Source: Flavobacteriales bacterium
Lineage (GTDB): Bacteria; Bacteroidota; Bacteroidia; Flavobacteriales_E; Vicingaceae
Assembly: GCA_029262915.1 (NCBI GenBank)
Contig: JAJCYN010000283.1
Span: 1-5,495, forward strand
Direction of reading: 5' to 3'
Length of the DNA: 5,495 nucleotides
The notes under the pieces were generated by a model. That model was not told the origin of the DNA. It saw only the letters and a program-made list of their open reading frames with translations, and did not search any database. The translations under genes were made by a program, and so were the position numbers. Within the stretch, counting starts at the first letter, position 1, and each line of letters opens with the position of its first letter. Shown in pieces: positions 1-5,495 of the stretch.

Positions 1-683
1 TAAGTCCCTTGAATGCTGTATAAAGGATCTCCTGTTTCTAACCAGTTTGATAATAACCAGTAGAATGGAAATGACAACGCAGTTATATTAAAAAGAAAGA
101 AAAATTTCCAACGTTTCAATAAAAAAATGACGAGTACTAAAATGGCTATTATTATCCATGCTTCATATCTAATTCCAGATGCAATAGTAATTGTAAGTCC
201 AGATAATAAAATATACAATGCTGAATTTTCTCTCAATCCTTTTGACAATAGATTTAGTGTGAGAGTGAGAAAAAATAAATATGGGGTTTCTGAAAGAGCT
301 AAAAAACTATTATGAAATAAGATTGGTGATATGGCAAGAAAAGAGGTAGCGACTAAAGCTCCCTCTTTATTAAATTCTCTTTTCGTAAAAAAGTAAAAAG
401 GAATTAAAGTGGATACCGAAAATAAAATGGTAATAATTTTTGGCATATAAATAGGATTGTTCCAAATAGTAAGTCCTATACCATGTATATAAAAATGAAA
501 TGGAGCCCAAACACCTTTTGTGGACCAAATAGGATTTTCCATCCAGCCTATTGAAGCATAAATGCGTGAAACAGCATCTGCATTAACCGTCTGAGCAAAA
601 GGAAGAAGAATCAGTTTTAAGAGCAGTGTTGCAATAACAAGCCAGAATATTTTTGAATGATTATTTTTGAATAATTCACTCAA
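1..683 (-). CDS. GT-C type glycosyltransferase-like integral membrane protein, partial (C-terminus beyond left edge)
   Basis: A continuous minus-strand reading frame of 227 codons runs from 683 off the left edge, so only the N-terminal part is visible. It is very hydrophobic, with about seven likely membrane segments (roughly residues 12-30, 62-76, 82-99, 108-125, 134-147, 155-170 and 176-211). The first external loop carries an acidic residue in NADAVSRIY (Asp36). Later come GVWAPFHFYIHG (57-68), LALSETPY (128-135), GIRYEAW (170-176) and GDPLY (218-222). This layout, with a short N-terminus, one helix and then a loop with a conserved Asp, resembles polyprenyl-phosphate-sugar-dependent GT-C enzymes of the PMT/ArnT/GT39 type, which glycosylate lipid or protein outside the inner membrane. 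Substrate cannot be told. There is no ATG near the N-terminus and an in-frame stop lies upstream. The best start is TTG at 683-681, which overlaps the end of the namZ-like gene by 8 bases and suggests translational coupling. The family call is by recognition; the start is inferred. Confidence 0.75.
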   Translation of the reverse strand, partial: MSELFKNNHSKIFWLVIATLLLKLILLPFAQTVNADAVSRIYASIGWMENPIWSTKGVWAPFHFYIHGIGLTIWNNPIYMPKIITILFSVSTLIPFYFFTKREFNKEGALVATSFLAISPILFHNSFLALSETPYLFFLTLTLNLLSKGLRENSALYILLSGLTITIASGIRYEAWIIIAILVLVIFLLKRWKFFFLFNITALSFPFYWLLSNWLETGDPLYSIQGT

Positions 684-1911
684 AATCTTTATACAATAAA
701 TACTTTTTGCGAGTTTGTTTAAAATTATTTAAATCTTCTTTCCAAGAAGCATGAATTTCTTCTTCTGTTTTTCCAGCTTCAATCTGTTGCTGTAGTTGGT
801 CTGTTCCGGCTAATAACGTAAACATTTTTGTAAAGAAATTATCTTTTTCCGGGAATTTACTGTAAATTTCTGTTAGCCAATATAAGTTTATTGCTCCTTT
901 TCCTTTCATATATTCAGTTCCGAAAAAAGATAAATTATAGCCGTTACACTTTTCCCCTTCTAGTTTAGGAGATTTTGCTCCAATCATACTTTTTGGAGTA
1001 AATGAATACCTTTCAGATATCATTTTTGGATGTCCTAAAACTTGAAAAGGTTTGTCAGTTCCCCTGCCAACACTAATAGGTGTTCCTTCAAATAAACATA
1101 AAGAAGGATACAAATAAATGGAACTCATATTAGGTAAATTAGGGGAAGGTTTAATAGGCAAATCATAATGTTTGTTATGATCATAATTTTTAGTTTCTAC
1201 AATAACAAGATTACATTTAACCTTATTCGCTAACCAACCCTCACCATTAATTAGTTGTGCATATTCACCTATTGTCATTCCATGAACAATGGGTACAGGA
1301 TGCATTCCTACGAATGATTTGTGTGCTTCTTTCAAAATAGGACCATCAACATAATGACCATTAGGATTCGGTCTGTCTAAAATGATTAGTTTTTTATCGT
1401 TTTCGGCACAAGCTTCCATAACATAATGCATGGTAGAGATGTAAGTGTAAAAACGTGCACCAACATCTTGTATATCAAAAATGATAATATCTAAATCAGT
1501 GATTTGTTTTTTGGTAGGTTTCTTGTTTTTCCCATAAAGCGAAATAATTGGTAAATCTGTTGTTGCATCAATATCAGAACTCACTTTTTCTCCAGCATCA
1601 GCAATCCCTCTAAAACCGTGTTCAGGGCTAAATACTCTAACAATGTTAACATTCAAGTTTATTAAAGAATCAACTAAGTGAGTATTTTTTATCATAGAAG
1701 TATGATTGGCAATCACTCCAACTTTCTTTCCTTCAAGTTCTTTTAGATAGTTGCTTGTTCTTTCAGCTCCAACAATTATCGGAAGTTTTTTTAGGGGTTC
1801 AGTAACCATAATCTTTATGGAGTTATCTTTATTAGGTTGAAACTCTTGTCCAGAACACTGAGTGCACAGTAACCCAATAAGTACAATATTTGTTAATTGC
1901 TTTAACGACAT
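676..1911 (-). CDS. namZ: NamZ-like exo-beta-N-acetylmuramidase (DUF1343, GH171), exported
   Basis: The 411-residue product matches the DUF1343 family, whose characterised members (NamZ of Bacillus subtilis and Tannerella forsythia) remove terminal MurNAc from the non-reducing ends of peptidoglycan fragments, a cell-wall recycling step. Visible family signatures are GKKVGVIANHTS (61-72), VFSPEHGFRG (93-102, with Glu97 in the position I take to be the catalytic acid), DIQDVGARFYTYIST (146-160) and LDRPNPNG (178-185). Further on are SPNLPNMSS and GRGTDKPFQ. Length is normal for the family. The N-terminus has a hydrophobic segment (about 8-16) followed by CTQCSGQ, so it is exported. Cys19 followed by SGQ looks like a Bacteroidota lipoprotein, but Gln at -1 is a poor lipobox, so it may instead be soluble in the periplasm. 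I chose ATG at 1911-1909; a TTG three codons upstream (1920) is possible. The gene is divergent from the LolE-like gene and overlaps the next minus-strand gene by 8 bases. Confidence 0.9.
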   Translation of the reverse strand: MSLKQLTNIVLIGLLCTQCSGQEFQPNKDNSIKIMVTEPLKKLPIIVGAERTSNYLKELEGKKVGVIANHTSMIKNTHLVDSLINLNVNIVRVFSPEHGFRGIADAGEKVSSDIDATTDLPIISLYGKNKKPTKKQITDLDIIIFDIQDVGARFYTYISTMHYVMEACAENDKKLIILDRPNPNGHYVDGPILKEAHKSFVGMHPVPIVHGMTIGEYAQLINGEGWLANKVKCNLVIVETKNYDHNKHYDLPIKPSPNLPNMSSIYLYPSLCLFEGTPISVGRGTDKPFQVLGHPKMISERYSFTPKSMIGAKSPKLEGEKCNGYNLSFFGTEYMKGKGAINLYWLTEIYSKFPEKDNFFTKMFTLLAGTDQLQQQIEAGKTEEEIHASWKEDLNNFKQTRKKYLLYKDFE

Positions 1912-1925
1912 CAGATACAAATCAC

Positions 1926-1933
1926 TACTTTTG
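1926..1933 (+). promoter_or_regulatory. Candidate -7 promoter element for the LolE-like gene
   Basis: TACTTTTG is an exact match to the Bacteroidota -7 consensus TAnnTTTG. Transcription would begin at about 1938-1941, leaving a leader of roughly 25 bases before the TTG start at 1965. The nearest upstream TTG that could act as the -33 element (1897-1899) is 26 bases away, longer than the usual spacing of about 17-23. The call therefore rests on the -7 box and its position. It sits inside the short divergent region between the namZ-like and LolE-like genes. Confidence 0.45.
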
Positions 1934-1964
1934 TTTAAACCTTTCGGCTGTAAAATTAATCAAA

Positions 1965-3194
1965 TTGAACCTCGAATATTTCATATCAAAAAATATAATT
2001 AAAGGAGACAGCCGTTCAAAGAAATTTACGAAACCTATTATTAGAATATCAATTATTGCTATTGCATTAAGTTTAATTGTAATGATTGTAGCTTTTAGTA
2101 TTGTATCGGGGTTTCAGAGAGAAATAAGAAACAAAGTAATAGGTTTTGGAAGTCATATACAAATAACGAGTTACGATTCTCAAAATACGTATGAAGCAAG
2201 CCCGATTAGTAAAAACCAAGATTTCTATCCTGATTTAGATACAGTTAAAGGAATTAAACACATTCAAATATATGCGACAAAGGCAGGTATTATAAAAACC
2301 AAAGAAGAAATTTATGGAGTTGTTGTTAAAGGCATTGGGAGTGATTTTGACTGGACTTTTTTTAATAAAAAAATAGTTAAGGGAAGTTCTTTTGTGATTG
2401 ACGATGAAAAAAGAGAAAACAGTATTTTACTATCTAATCACATTGCTTCTAAAATGAAATTAAAAGTAGGAGATAAAATGTTCCTCTATTTTATTCAACA
2501 AAATGGACAATTAAGACCAAAAGATTTTATTGTAAAAGGAATTTACCAAACAGGATTGGAGCAGTTCGATAATCTTTATGTGATGGCAGATATTGCACAT
2601 ATTCAGAAAAGAAACGGTTGGGATAAAAACCAAGTTGGCGGGTTTGAAGTACTAATAGATAACTATAAAGACTTAGATAAATTTGGTGAATATGTTTATG
2701 AAAATGTTGGTTATGACCTTCATTCATCAACTATTAAAGAGCAATATCAAGATATTTTTATGTGGCTCAATATGCAAGATCTTAATGTAAATGTAATCCT
2801 CATTTTAATGATAATTGTAGCAGTTATCAATATTATATCAGCACTACTTATACTAATATTAGAACGAACTAATATGATAGGAATATTAAAAGCATTAGGA
2901 ATGCCGAACTGGAATGTTCGAAAAATATTTTTGTATAATGCTACTTATCTTATCATTAAAGGGCTAATATGGGGAAACGTGATTGGAATTGCTATTTGTC
3001 TTCTCCAGCAACAATTCGGATTCTTAACCTTACCAGAAGAATCTTATTATGTTTCTGTTGTCCCAATTGAGTTGAATTTTTCCAATGTTTTATTACTAAA
3101 TGTAGGTACATTGGTAATATGTGTTTTAATGTTATTTATACCATCTTATGTTATTACAAAAATTTCTCCTGTAAAAGCAATCCGCTTCGATTAA
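1965..3194 (+). CDS. LolC/LolE-type FtsX-family ABC transporter permease
   Basis: The 409-residue product is an inner-membrane permease of the FtsX/MacB fold, in the subgroup that includes LolC and LolE, which with the LolD ATPase release lipoproteins from the inner membrane. Topology is typical. A short cytoplasmic N-terminus begins NLEYFISKNII, and TM1 spans about 25-50. A large periplasmic domain (about 51-272) follows, then three helices at about 273-299, 325-346 and 374-394. Hallmarks are ERTNMIGILKALGM (300-313), the cytoplasmic coupling segment after TM2, and the C-terminal ISPVKAIRFD. Length is usual for the family. The start is TTG at 1965: the family normally begins MNxEYFIA, no ATG occurs before TM1, and a promoter-like box lies just upstream. 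A longer reading from TTG 1890 would add 25 unrelated residues and overlap the start of the namZ-like gene. No ATPase partner is in the window, which is common in Bacteroidota. Transport of lipoproteins specifically is inferred. Confidence 0.88.
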   Translation: MNLEYFISKNIIKGDSRSKKFTKPIIRISIIAIALSLIVMIVAFSIVSGFQREIRNKVIGFGSHIQITSYDSQNTYEASPISKNQDFYPDLDTVKGIKHIQIYATKAGIIKTKEEIYGVVVKGIGSDFDWTFFNKKIVKGSSFVIDDEKRENSILLSNHIASKMKLKVGDKMFLYFIQQNGQLRPKDFIVKGIYQTGLEQFDNLYVMADIAHIQKRNGWDKNQVGGFEVLIDNYKDLDKFGEYVYENVGYDLHSSTIKEQYQDIFMWLNMQDLNVNVILILMIIVAVINIISALLILILERTNMIGILKALGMPNWNVRKIFLYNATYLIIKGLIWGNVIGIAICLLQQQFGFLTLPEESYYVSVVPIELNFSNVLLLNVGTLVICVLMLFIPSYVITKISPVKAIRFD

Positions 3195-3211
3195 TTTAGA
3201 TTGGTAATTGT

Positions 3212-3219
3212 TACATTTG
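3212..3219 (+). promoter_or_regulatory. Candidate -7 promoter element for cbs
   Basis: TACATTTG matches the TAnnTTTG -7 consensus of Bacteroidota exactly. It lies 17 bases after the LolE-like stop codon, and initiation would leave a leader of about 90 bases before the cbs start. No convincing TTG -33 element sits at the normal distance upstream, so the assignment is tentative. If it is real, both inverted repeats at 3228-3298 are transcribed as part of the cbs leader. Confidence 0.35.
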
Positions 3220-3227
3220 CAAAAACT

Positions 3228-3242
3228 TCAGACTATGTCTGA
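3228..3242. repeat. Perfect inverted repeat, 6-base arms, 3-base spacer
   Basis: TCAGAC and GTCTGA flank the spacer TAT. It lies just downstream of the putative -7 box of cbs, around +4 to +18 relative to the likely start of transcription. It could be a small operator or a short RNA hairpin. No run of T follows, so it is not an intrinsic terminator for the preceding gene. Confidence 0.5.
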
Positions 3243-3298
3243 GATAATTATTGAGGTTTAAAGATAGGTTTTAAGAACTTGCACCTCAAAATTTATCT
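3242..3298 (+). promoter_or_regulatory. Long interrupted inverted repeat in the cbs leader, possible RNA structure
   Basis: The segment can fold as a long stem. AGATAA (3242-3247) pairs with TTATCT (3293-3298). After a symmetric 3x3 internal loop, TTGAGGT (3251-3257) pairs perfectly with ACCTCAA (3283-3289). At the tip, TTAAA (3258-3262) can pair with TTTAA (3270-3274), leaving an 8-base bulge (3275-3282). It ends 20 bases before the cbs ATG. I do not recognise it as a known riboswitch class. A role in cbs control is inference; AT-richness raises the odds that the outer and tip pairings are due to chance. Confidence 0.35.
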
Positions 3299-3317
3299 AT
3301 ATCACAATTTATAAAAT

Positions 3318-4679
3318 ATGAAGTATTATAATAATATTCTCGAAACGATAGGAAATACTCCTTTAGTTAAACTAAATCATATTTGCAAAGATGTTAAAGC
3401 TACGGTTTTAGCTAAGATAGAAACAACAAATCCAGGAAATTCGGTAAAAGATAGAATGGCACTTCAAATGATTGAAGATGCGGAAGCAGATGGAAGATTG
3501 AAACCGGGAGGAACAATTATTGAAGGTACTTCAGGAAATACAGGGATGGGGTTGGCGTTGGTTGCTATTATAAGAGGATACAAATTAATCTGTGTGTTAA
3601 GTGATAAACAATCAAAAGAAAAGATGGATATTTTAAGAGCTGTAGGTGCAGAAGTACACGTTTGCCCAACCAATGTTCCTCCAGATGATCCTCGTTCATA
3701 TTATTCTGTCTCTAAAAGTTTAGCTGAAACAACACCAAATTCTTGGTACGTAAATCAATACGATAACCCGTCCAATGCGAAAGCACATTACTTGAGTACA
3801 GCACCTGAAATTTGGGAACAAACAGATGGAAAAATAACTCATTTTGTTGTCGGAGTTGGCACAGGAGGAACTATTTCTGGAGTTGGAAAATATTTAAAAG
3901 AAAAAAATCCAGACATTCAAATGTGGGGAATTGACACTTATGGTTCAGTATTTAAAAAATACCATGAAACTGGAATTTTTGATGAGAATGAGATTTACCC
4001 TTACATCACTGAAGGAATAGGAGAAGATATTTTGCCAGAGAATGTAAATTTTGATATTATAGATAAATTTGAAAAGGTAACAGATAAAGATGCAGCTATA
4101 TGGCAAAGAAAATTAGCCAAAGAAGAAGGGATATTTGTAGGGAATTCTGCAGGTTCTGCAATTAAAGGATTGCTACAATTAAAAGAGGAGTTGACTGAAG
4201 ATGATGTTGTAGTTATTTTGTTTCATGATCATGGAAGTCGTTATGTTGGTAAAATGTTTAATGATGATTGGATGAGAGACAGGGGTTTCTTAGATGAAGA
4301 AAAAACCAATGCATTGGATTTAATTAAAGACCATGCAGAAAAACACTTAGTTACAGTTACTCAAGATGACCCTTTATCTCAGGCTATTTTATTGATGAAT
4401 CAGTATGGAATTTCTCAAATTCCTGTTATTGGAAATGGTGGTTTTGCTGGTTCACTAACGGATAATCATTTATTCGCTAAACTTTGTGAAAATCCAGAAT
4501 TAAAAGAACTACCTGTAAAAAATATTATGGAACAATCTTTTCCGGTTGTCAAGGAAGATACTTCAATATCAACTATTTCAAAACAATTTCAAGATGGAGC
4601 AAAAGCAGTTATCGTAAATTACGATAATGATAAATACCATATTATTACACAACAAGATATGATTAAAGCGATAGCTTAA
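3318..4679 (+). CDS. cbs: Cystathionine beta-synthase-type PLP enzyme with C-terminal CBS-domain pair
   Basis: The 453-residue product aligns by eye along its length with the catalytic core and regulatory tail of eukaryote-type cystathionine beta-synthases, which condense serine (or acetylserine) with homocysteine; related enzymes make cysteine or H2S. The fold-type II PLP core occupies about residues 1-325. It has IGNTPLVKL (11-19), the Schiff-base lysine Lys44 in NSVKDR, the loop TSGNTG (71-76), the phosphate-binding GTGGT (181-185) and SAGS (277-280), whose Ser277 should contact the PLP ring nitrogen. FHDHGSRY and NDDWMRDRGFL end the core. Two CBS motifs follow (about 338-388 and 398-453), a Bateman module that binds adenosyl ligands in relatives. 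The N-terminal haem-binding region of the animal enzyme is absent. Cystathionine synthase versus cysteine synthase activity cannot be decided from sequence. The stop codon abuts the next gene's ATG, so the two are probably co-translated. The 123-base gap upstream holds a promoter-like box and inverted repeats. Confidence 0.9.
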   Translation: MKYYNNILETIGNTPLVKLNHICKDVKATVLAKIETTNPGNSVKDRMALQMIEDAEADGRLKPGGTIIEGTSGNTGMGLALVAIIRGYKLICVLSDKQSKEKMDILRAVGAEVHVCPTNVPPDDPRSYYSVSKSLAETTPNSWYVNQYDNPSNAKAHYLSTAPEIWEQTDGKITHFVVGVGTGGTISGVGKYLKEKNPDIQMWGIDTYGSVFKKYHETGIFDENEIYPYITEGIGEDILPENVNFDIIDKFEKVTDKDAAIWQRKLAKEEGIFVGNSAGSAIKGLLQLKEELTEDDVVVILFHDHGSRYVGKMFNDDWMRDRGFLDEEKTNALDLIKDHAEKHLVTVTQDDPLSQAILLMNQYGISQIPVIGNGGFAGSLTDNHLFAKLCENPELKELPVKNIMEQSFPVVKEDTSISTISKQFQDGAKAVIVNYDNDKYHIITQQDMIKAIA

Positions 4680-5003
4680 ATGAGTTTAGCTAATACACCA
4701 AAGCCACCTTATTATGCGGTTATTTTTTCATCTATAAGAGATAATGATGATGAAGATTATCAGGTTATGGCTAAAAAAATGGACGAGTTAGCGAAAATCC
4801 AACCTGGATTTTTGGGTTTTGAAACAGCAAGAGATACCTTAAGCGTTTCTGTTTCTTATTGGGAAAGTTTGGAGTCCATCCAAAAATGGAAAAACAATCT
4901 AGATCATAGAGAAGCTCAAAATAAAGGAAAAACAAAGTGGTATGAAGGCTATAAAGTTAGAATAGCTACGGTTGAACGTGAGTATTCCTTTGAGAAAAAG
5001 TAG
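4680..5003 (+). CDS. ABM-domain (antibiotic biosynthesis monooxygenase-like) small protein
   Basis: The 107-residue product has the single-domain pattern of the ABM family (COG2329-like, dimeric ferredoxin-type alpha-beta barrel). A first strand PYYAVIFSSIR (10-20) is followed by a helix that leads to the family turn QPGFLGFETAR (41-51). Then come the strand SVSVSYWESLESIQKW and the helix containing HREAQNKG. KWYEGYKVRIATVEREYSF forms the last strands. Family members include cofactor-free quinone-forming oxygenases and haem-degrading proteins, but most in this subgroup have no known activity, and no specific haem or substrate residues can be named here. The ATG follows the cbs TAA with no spacing, so expression almost certainly depends on cbs transcription and perhaps on translational reinitiation. 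It ends 120 bases before the next gene, with hairpin-forming sequence in the gap. Function is unassigned; the family call is firm. Confidence 0.85.
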   Translation: MSLANTPKPPYYAVIFSSIRDNDDEDYQVMAKKMDELAKIQPGFLGFETARDTLSVSVSYWESLESIQKWKNNLDHREAQNKGKTKWYEGYKVRIATVEREYSFEKK

Positions 5004-5043
5004 GTTTGTTATGTAACCTTTATGACAGTCTAACAATTTCAGG

Positions 5044-5066
5044 AATAAAAAATGAAACTTTTTATT
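5044..5066 (+). terminator. AT-only hairpin, possible terminator of the cbs-abm unit
   Basis: AATAAAAA (5044-5051) and TTTTTATT (5059-5066) are perfect 8-base inverted arms around a 7-base loop. The stem contains only A-T pairs, and its 3' arm supplies the T-run. It lies about 40 bases after the ABM stop codon, a plausible place for the transcript to end. The lack of GC pairs makes it a weak terminator, so the call is tentative. Confidence 0.4.
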
Positions 5067-5086
5067 ATCTTTAACGTTAAAAATAA
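5065..5086. promoter_or_regulatory. 22-base near-perfect palindrome, candidate operator
   Basis: The centre is the perfect 12-base palindrome TTTAACGTTAAA (5070-5081). The symmetry extends to 22 bases with a single mismatched pair (5069 against 5082), so 10 of 11 pairs match. It shares two bases with the AT-only hairpin and lies 37 bases before the start of the 99-residue gene. The two-fold symmetry suits a dimeric DNA-binding protein. No regulator gene is nearby and no second copy was seen in the window. The regulatory role is inferred from symmetry and place only. Confidence 0.35.
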
Positions 5087-5123
5087 GGCATTAGTGCTCC
5101 CAATCCTTTAAACTACCTAACTT

Positions 5124-5423
5124 ATGAATGCTGTTGCTACCAAAACTGTGACTATTGTTGCCAAAGAAAATGTTTCTCAATTAACTTTTCCTAAAAGTGA
5201 TGTCCTATTTTCAGAAATTAAACAAGATGAAAGAAAACGAAGAATAGTTCGTGCTATGAAATTAGGCAATAATAAAAAGTTTAAAGTCAAGATTATTTTT
5301 GAGGATATGGAGAGTTTAAAAAAAGTGGAAACTACCATATGGGGAGTAACGGAAAAAAACATCATACTTAAACAAGGTACATTAATACCAATTCAAAGAA
5401 TACACGAAATAAAGTTTTATTAA
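5124..5423 (+). CDS. Conserved-looking small protein of unknown function
   Basis: I do not recognise a characterised family for this 99-residue protein, though it resembles short uncharacterised proteins common in Flavobacteriia. It has no signal peptide, membrane segment or cysteine. After a loose N-terminus (1-25) comes a highly charged, probably helical stretch with KQDERKRRIVRAMKLGN (33-49). A strand-rich C-terminal half follows: KFKVKIIFEDMES, KKVETTIWGVTEKNIILKQGT and LIPIQRIHEIKF. The alternating hydrophobic pattern suggests a small beta-barrel or sheet. The basic helix could bind nucleic acid or membrane, but that is speculation. It is judged real because it is a compact frame with sensible codon use, ends 20 bases before a strong terminator, and is preceded by a 120-base regulatory-looking gap. 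It probably forms a single-gene unit. The ATG at 5124 is the first in frame after the gap. Confidence 0.75.
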   Translation: MNAVATKTVTIVAKENVSQLTFPKSDVLFSEIKQDERKRRIVRAMKLGNNKKFKVKIIFEDMESLKKVETTIWGVTEKNIILKQGTLIPIQRIHEIKFY

Positions 5424-5443
5424 AACAATCGATATACAATCTT

Positions 5444-5474
5444 AACCGAAACTATTAATAGTGTCGGTTTTTTT
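5444..5474 (+). terminator. Intrinsic terminator after the 99-residue gene
   Basis: AACCGA (5444-5449) pairs with TCGGTT (5464-5469). After one A-G mismatch the stem continues with ACTAT against ATAGT, closing a very short loop near 5456-5457. Seven T residues (5468-5474) follow directly on the plus strand. The minus strand has no such T-run, so it serves the plus-strand gene only. This is the clearest terminator in the window. Confidence 0.85.
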
Positions 5475-5495
5475 ATTTGTAATAATTGTCGTAAC

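Noticed and set aside
127..315. Plus-strand frame of 62 codons
   Set aside because: It lies antisense within the minus-strand GT-C membrane protein frame, which has a clear family pattern. The plus-strand frame has no recognisable features.
1951..1958. TAATTTTA on the minus strand as a -7 box for the namZ-like gene
   Set aside because: It misses the final G of TAnnTTTG, and the nearest suitable upstream TTG is about 28 bases away. It is too weak to list as a feature, although some promoter must exist here.
2527..2730. Minus-strand frame of 67 codons inside the LolE-like gene
   Set aside because: It is antisense to the periplasmic domain of a well-supported permease and has no promoter or family resemblance.
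3464..3673. Minus-strand frame of 69 codons inside cbs
   Set aside because: It is antisense to the conserved PLP core of cbs and is explained by codon structure on the opposite strand.
5001..5008. TAGGTTTG as a -7 promoter box for the 99-residue gene
   Set aside because: It fits TAnnTTTG, but it includes the stop codon of the ABM gene, has no well-spaced -33 element, and would place the AT-only hairpin inside the transcript.
5002..5019. AGGTT and AACCT inverted arms just after the ABM stop codon
   Set aside because: The stem is only 5 base pairs with an 8-base loop and no T-run follows, so it is too weak to call a terminator.
5177..5365. Minus-strand frame of 62 codons inside the 99-residue gene
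   Set aside because: It is antisense to the plus-strand gene, which is better placed with a terminator at its end.

Overview
This window is AT-rich and looks like a chromosomal segment of a Bacteroidota bacterium, probably from the Flavobacteriia or a related order. The evidence is low GC, no Shine-Dalgarno sequences before the starts, matches to the Bacteroidota -7 promoter element (TAnnTTTG), and the gene families present. I see no mobile element, CRISPR array, tRNA or rRNA.

Layout: the left third is on the minus strand. It carries a NamZ/DUF1343 (GH171) exo-beta-N-acetylmuramidase-like exported protein (676-1911). An 8-base overlap joins it to a downstream multi-spanning GT-C glycosyltransferase-like membrane protein (683 down to the left edge, incomplete). 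The other genes run on the plus strand, starting from a compact divergent region (1912-1964). They are a LolC/LolE-type FtsX-family permease (1965-3194, TTG start), a cystathionine beta-synthase-type PLP enzyme with a C-terminal CBS-domain pair (3318-4679), and a small antibiotic-biosynthesis-monooxygenase (ABM) fold protein that starts on the base after the cbs stop codon (4680-5003). Last is a 99-residue protein I cannot assign a function (5124-5423), followed by a clear intrinsic terminator (5444-5474).

How the genes fit together: NamZ (peptidoglycan fragment trimming), the GT-C protein and the LolE-like permease all concern the envelope. The cbs-abm pair is a metabolic two-gene unit (transsulfuration or cysteine synthesis plus an unknown small partner). 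No link between the envelope genes and the sulfur gene is visible beyond proximity. The non-coding gaps hold the most unexplained structure: nested inverted repeats before cbs (3228-3298), and an AT-rich hairpin followed by a near-perfect 22-base palindrome before the 99-residue gene (5044-5086).

Overall the window looks mostly like ordinary conserved chromosome. I found no convincing new multi-gene system. The points worth checking are the cbs-abm junction, the two non-ATG starts, the truncated GT-C gene and the inter-gene palindromes.
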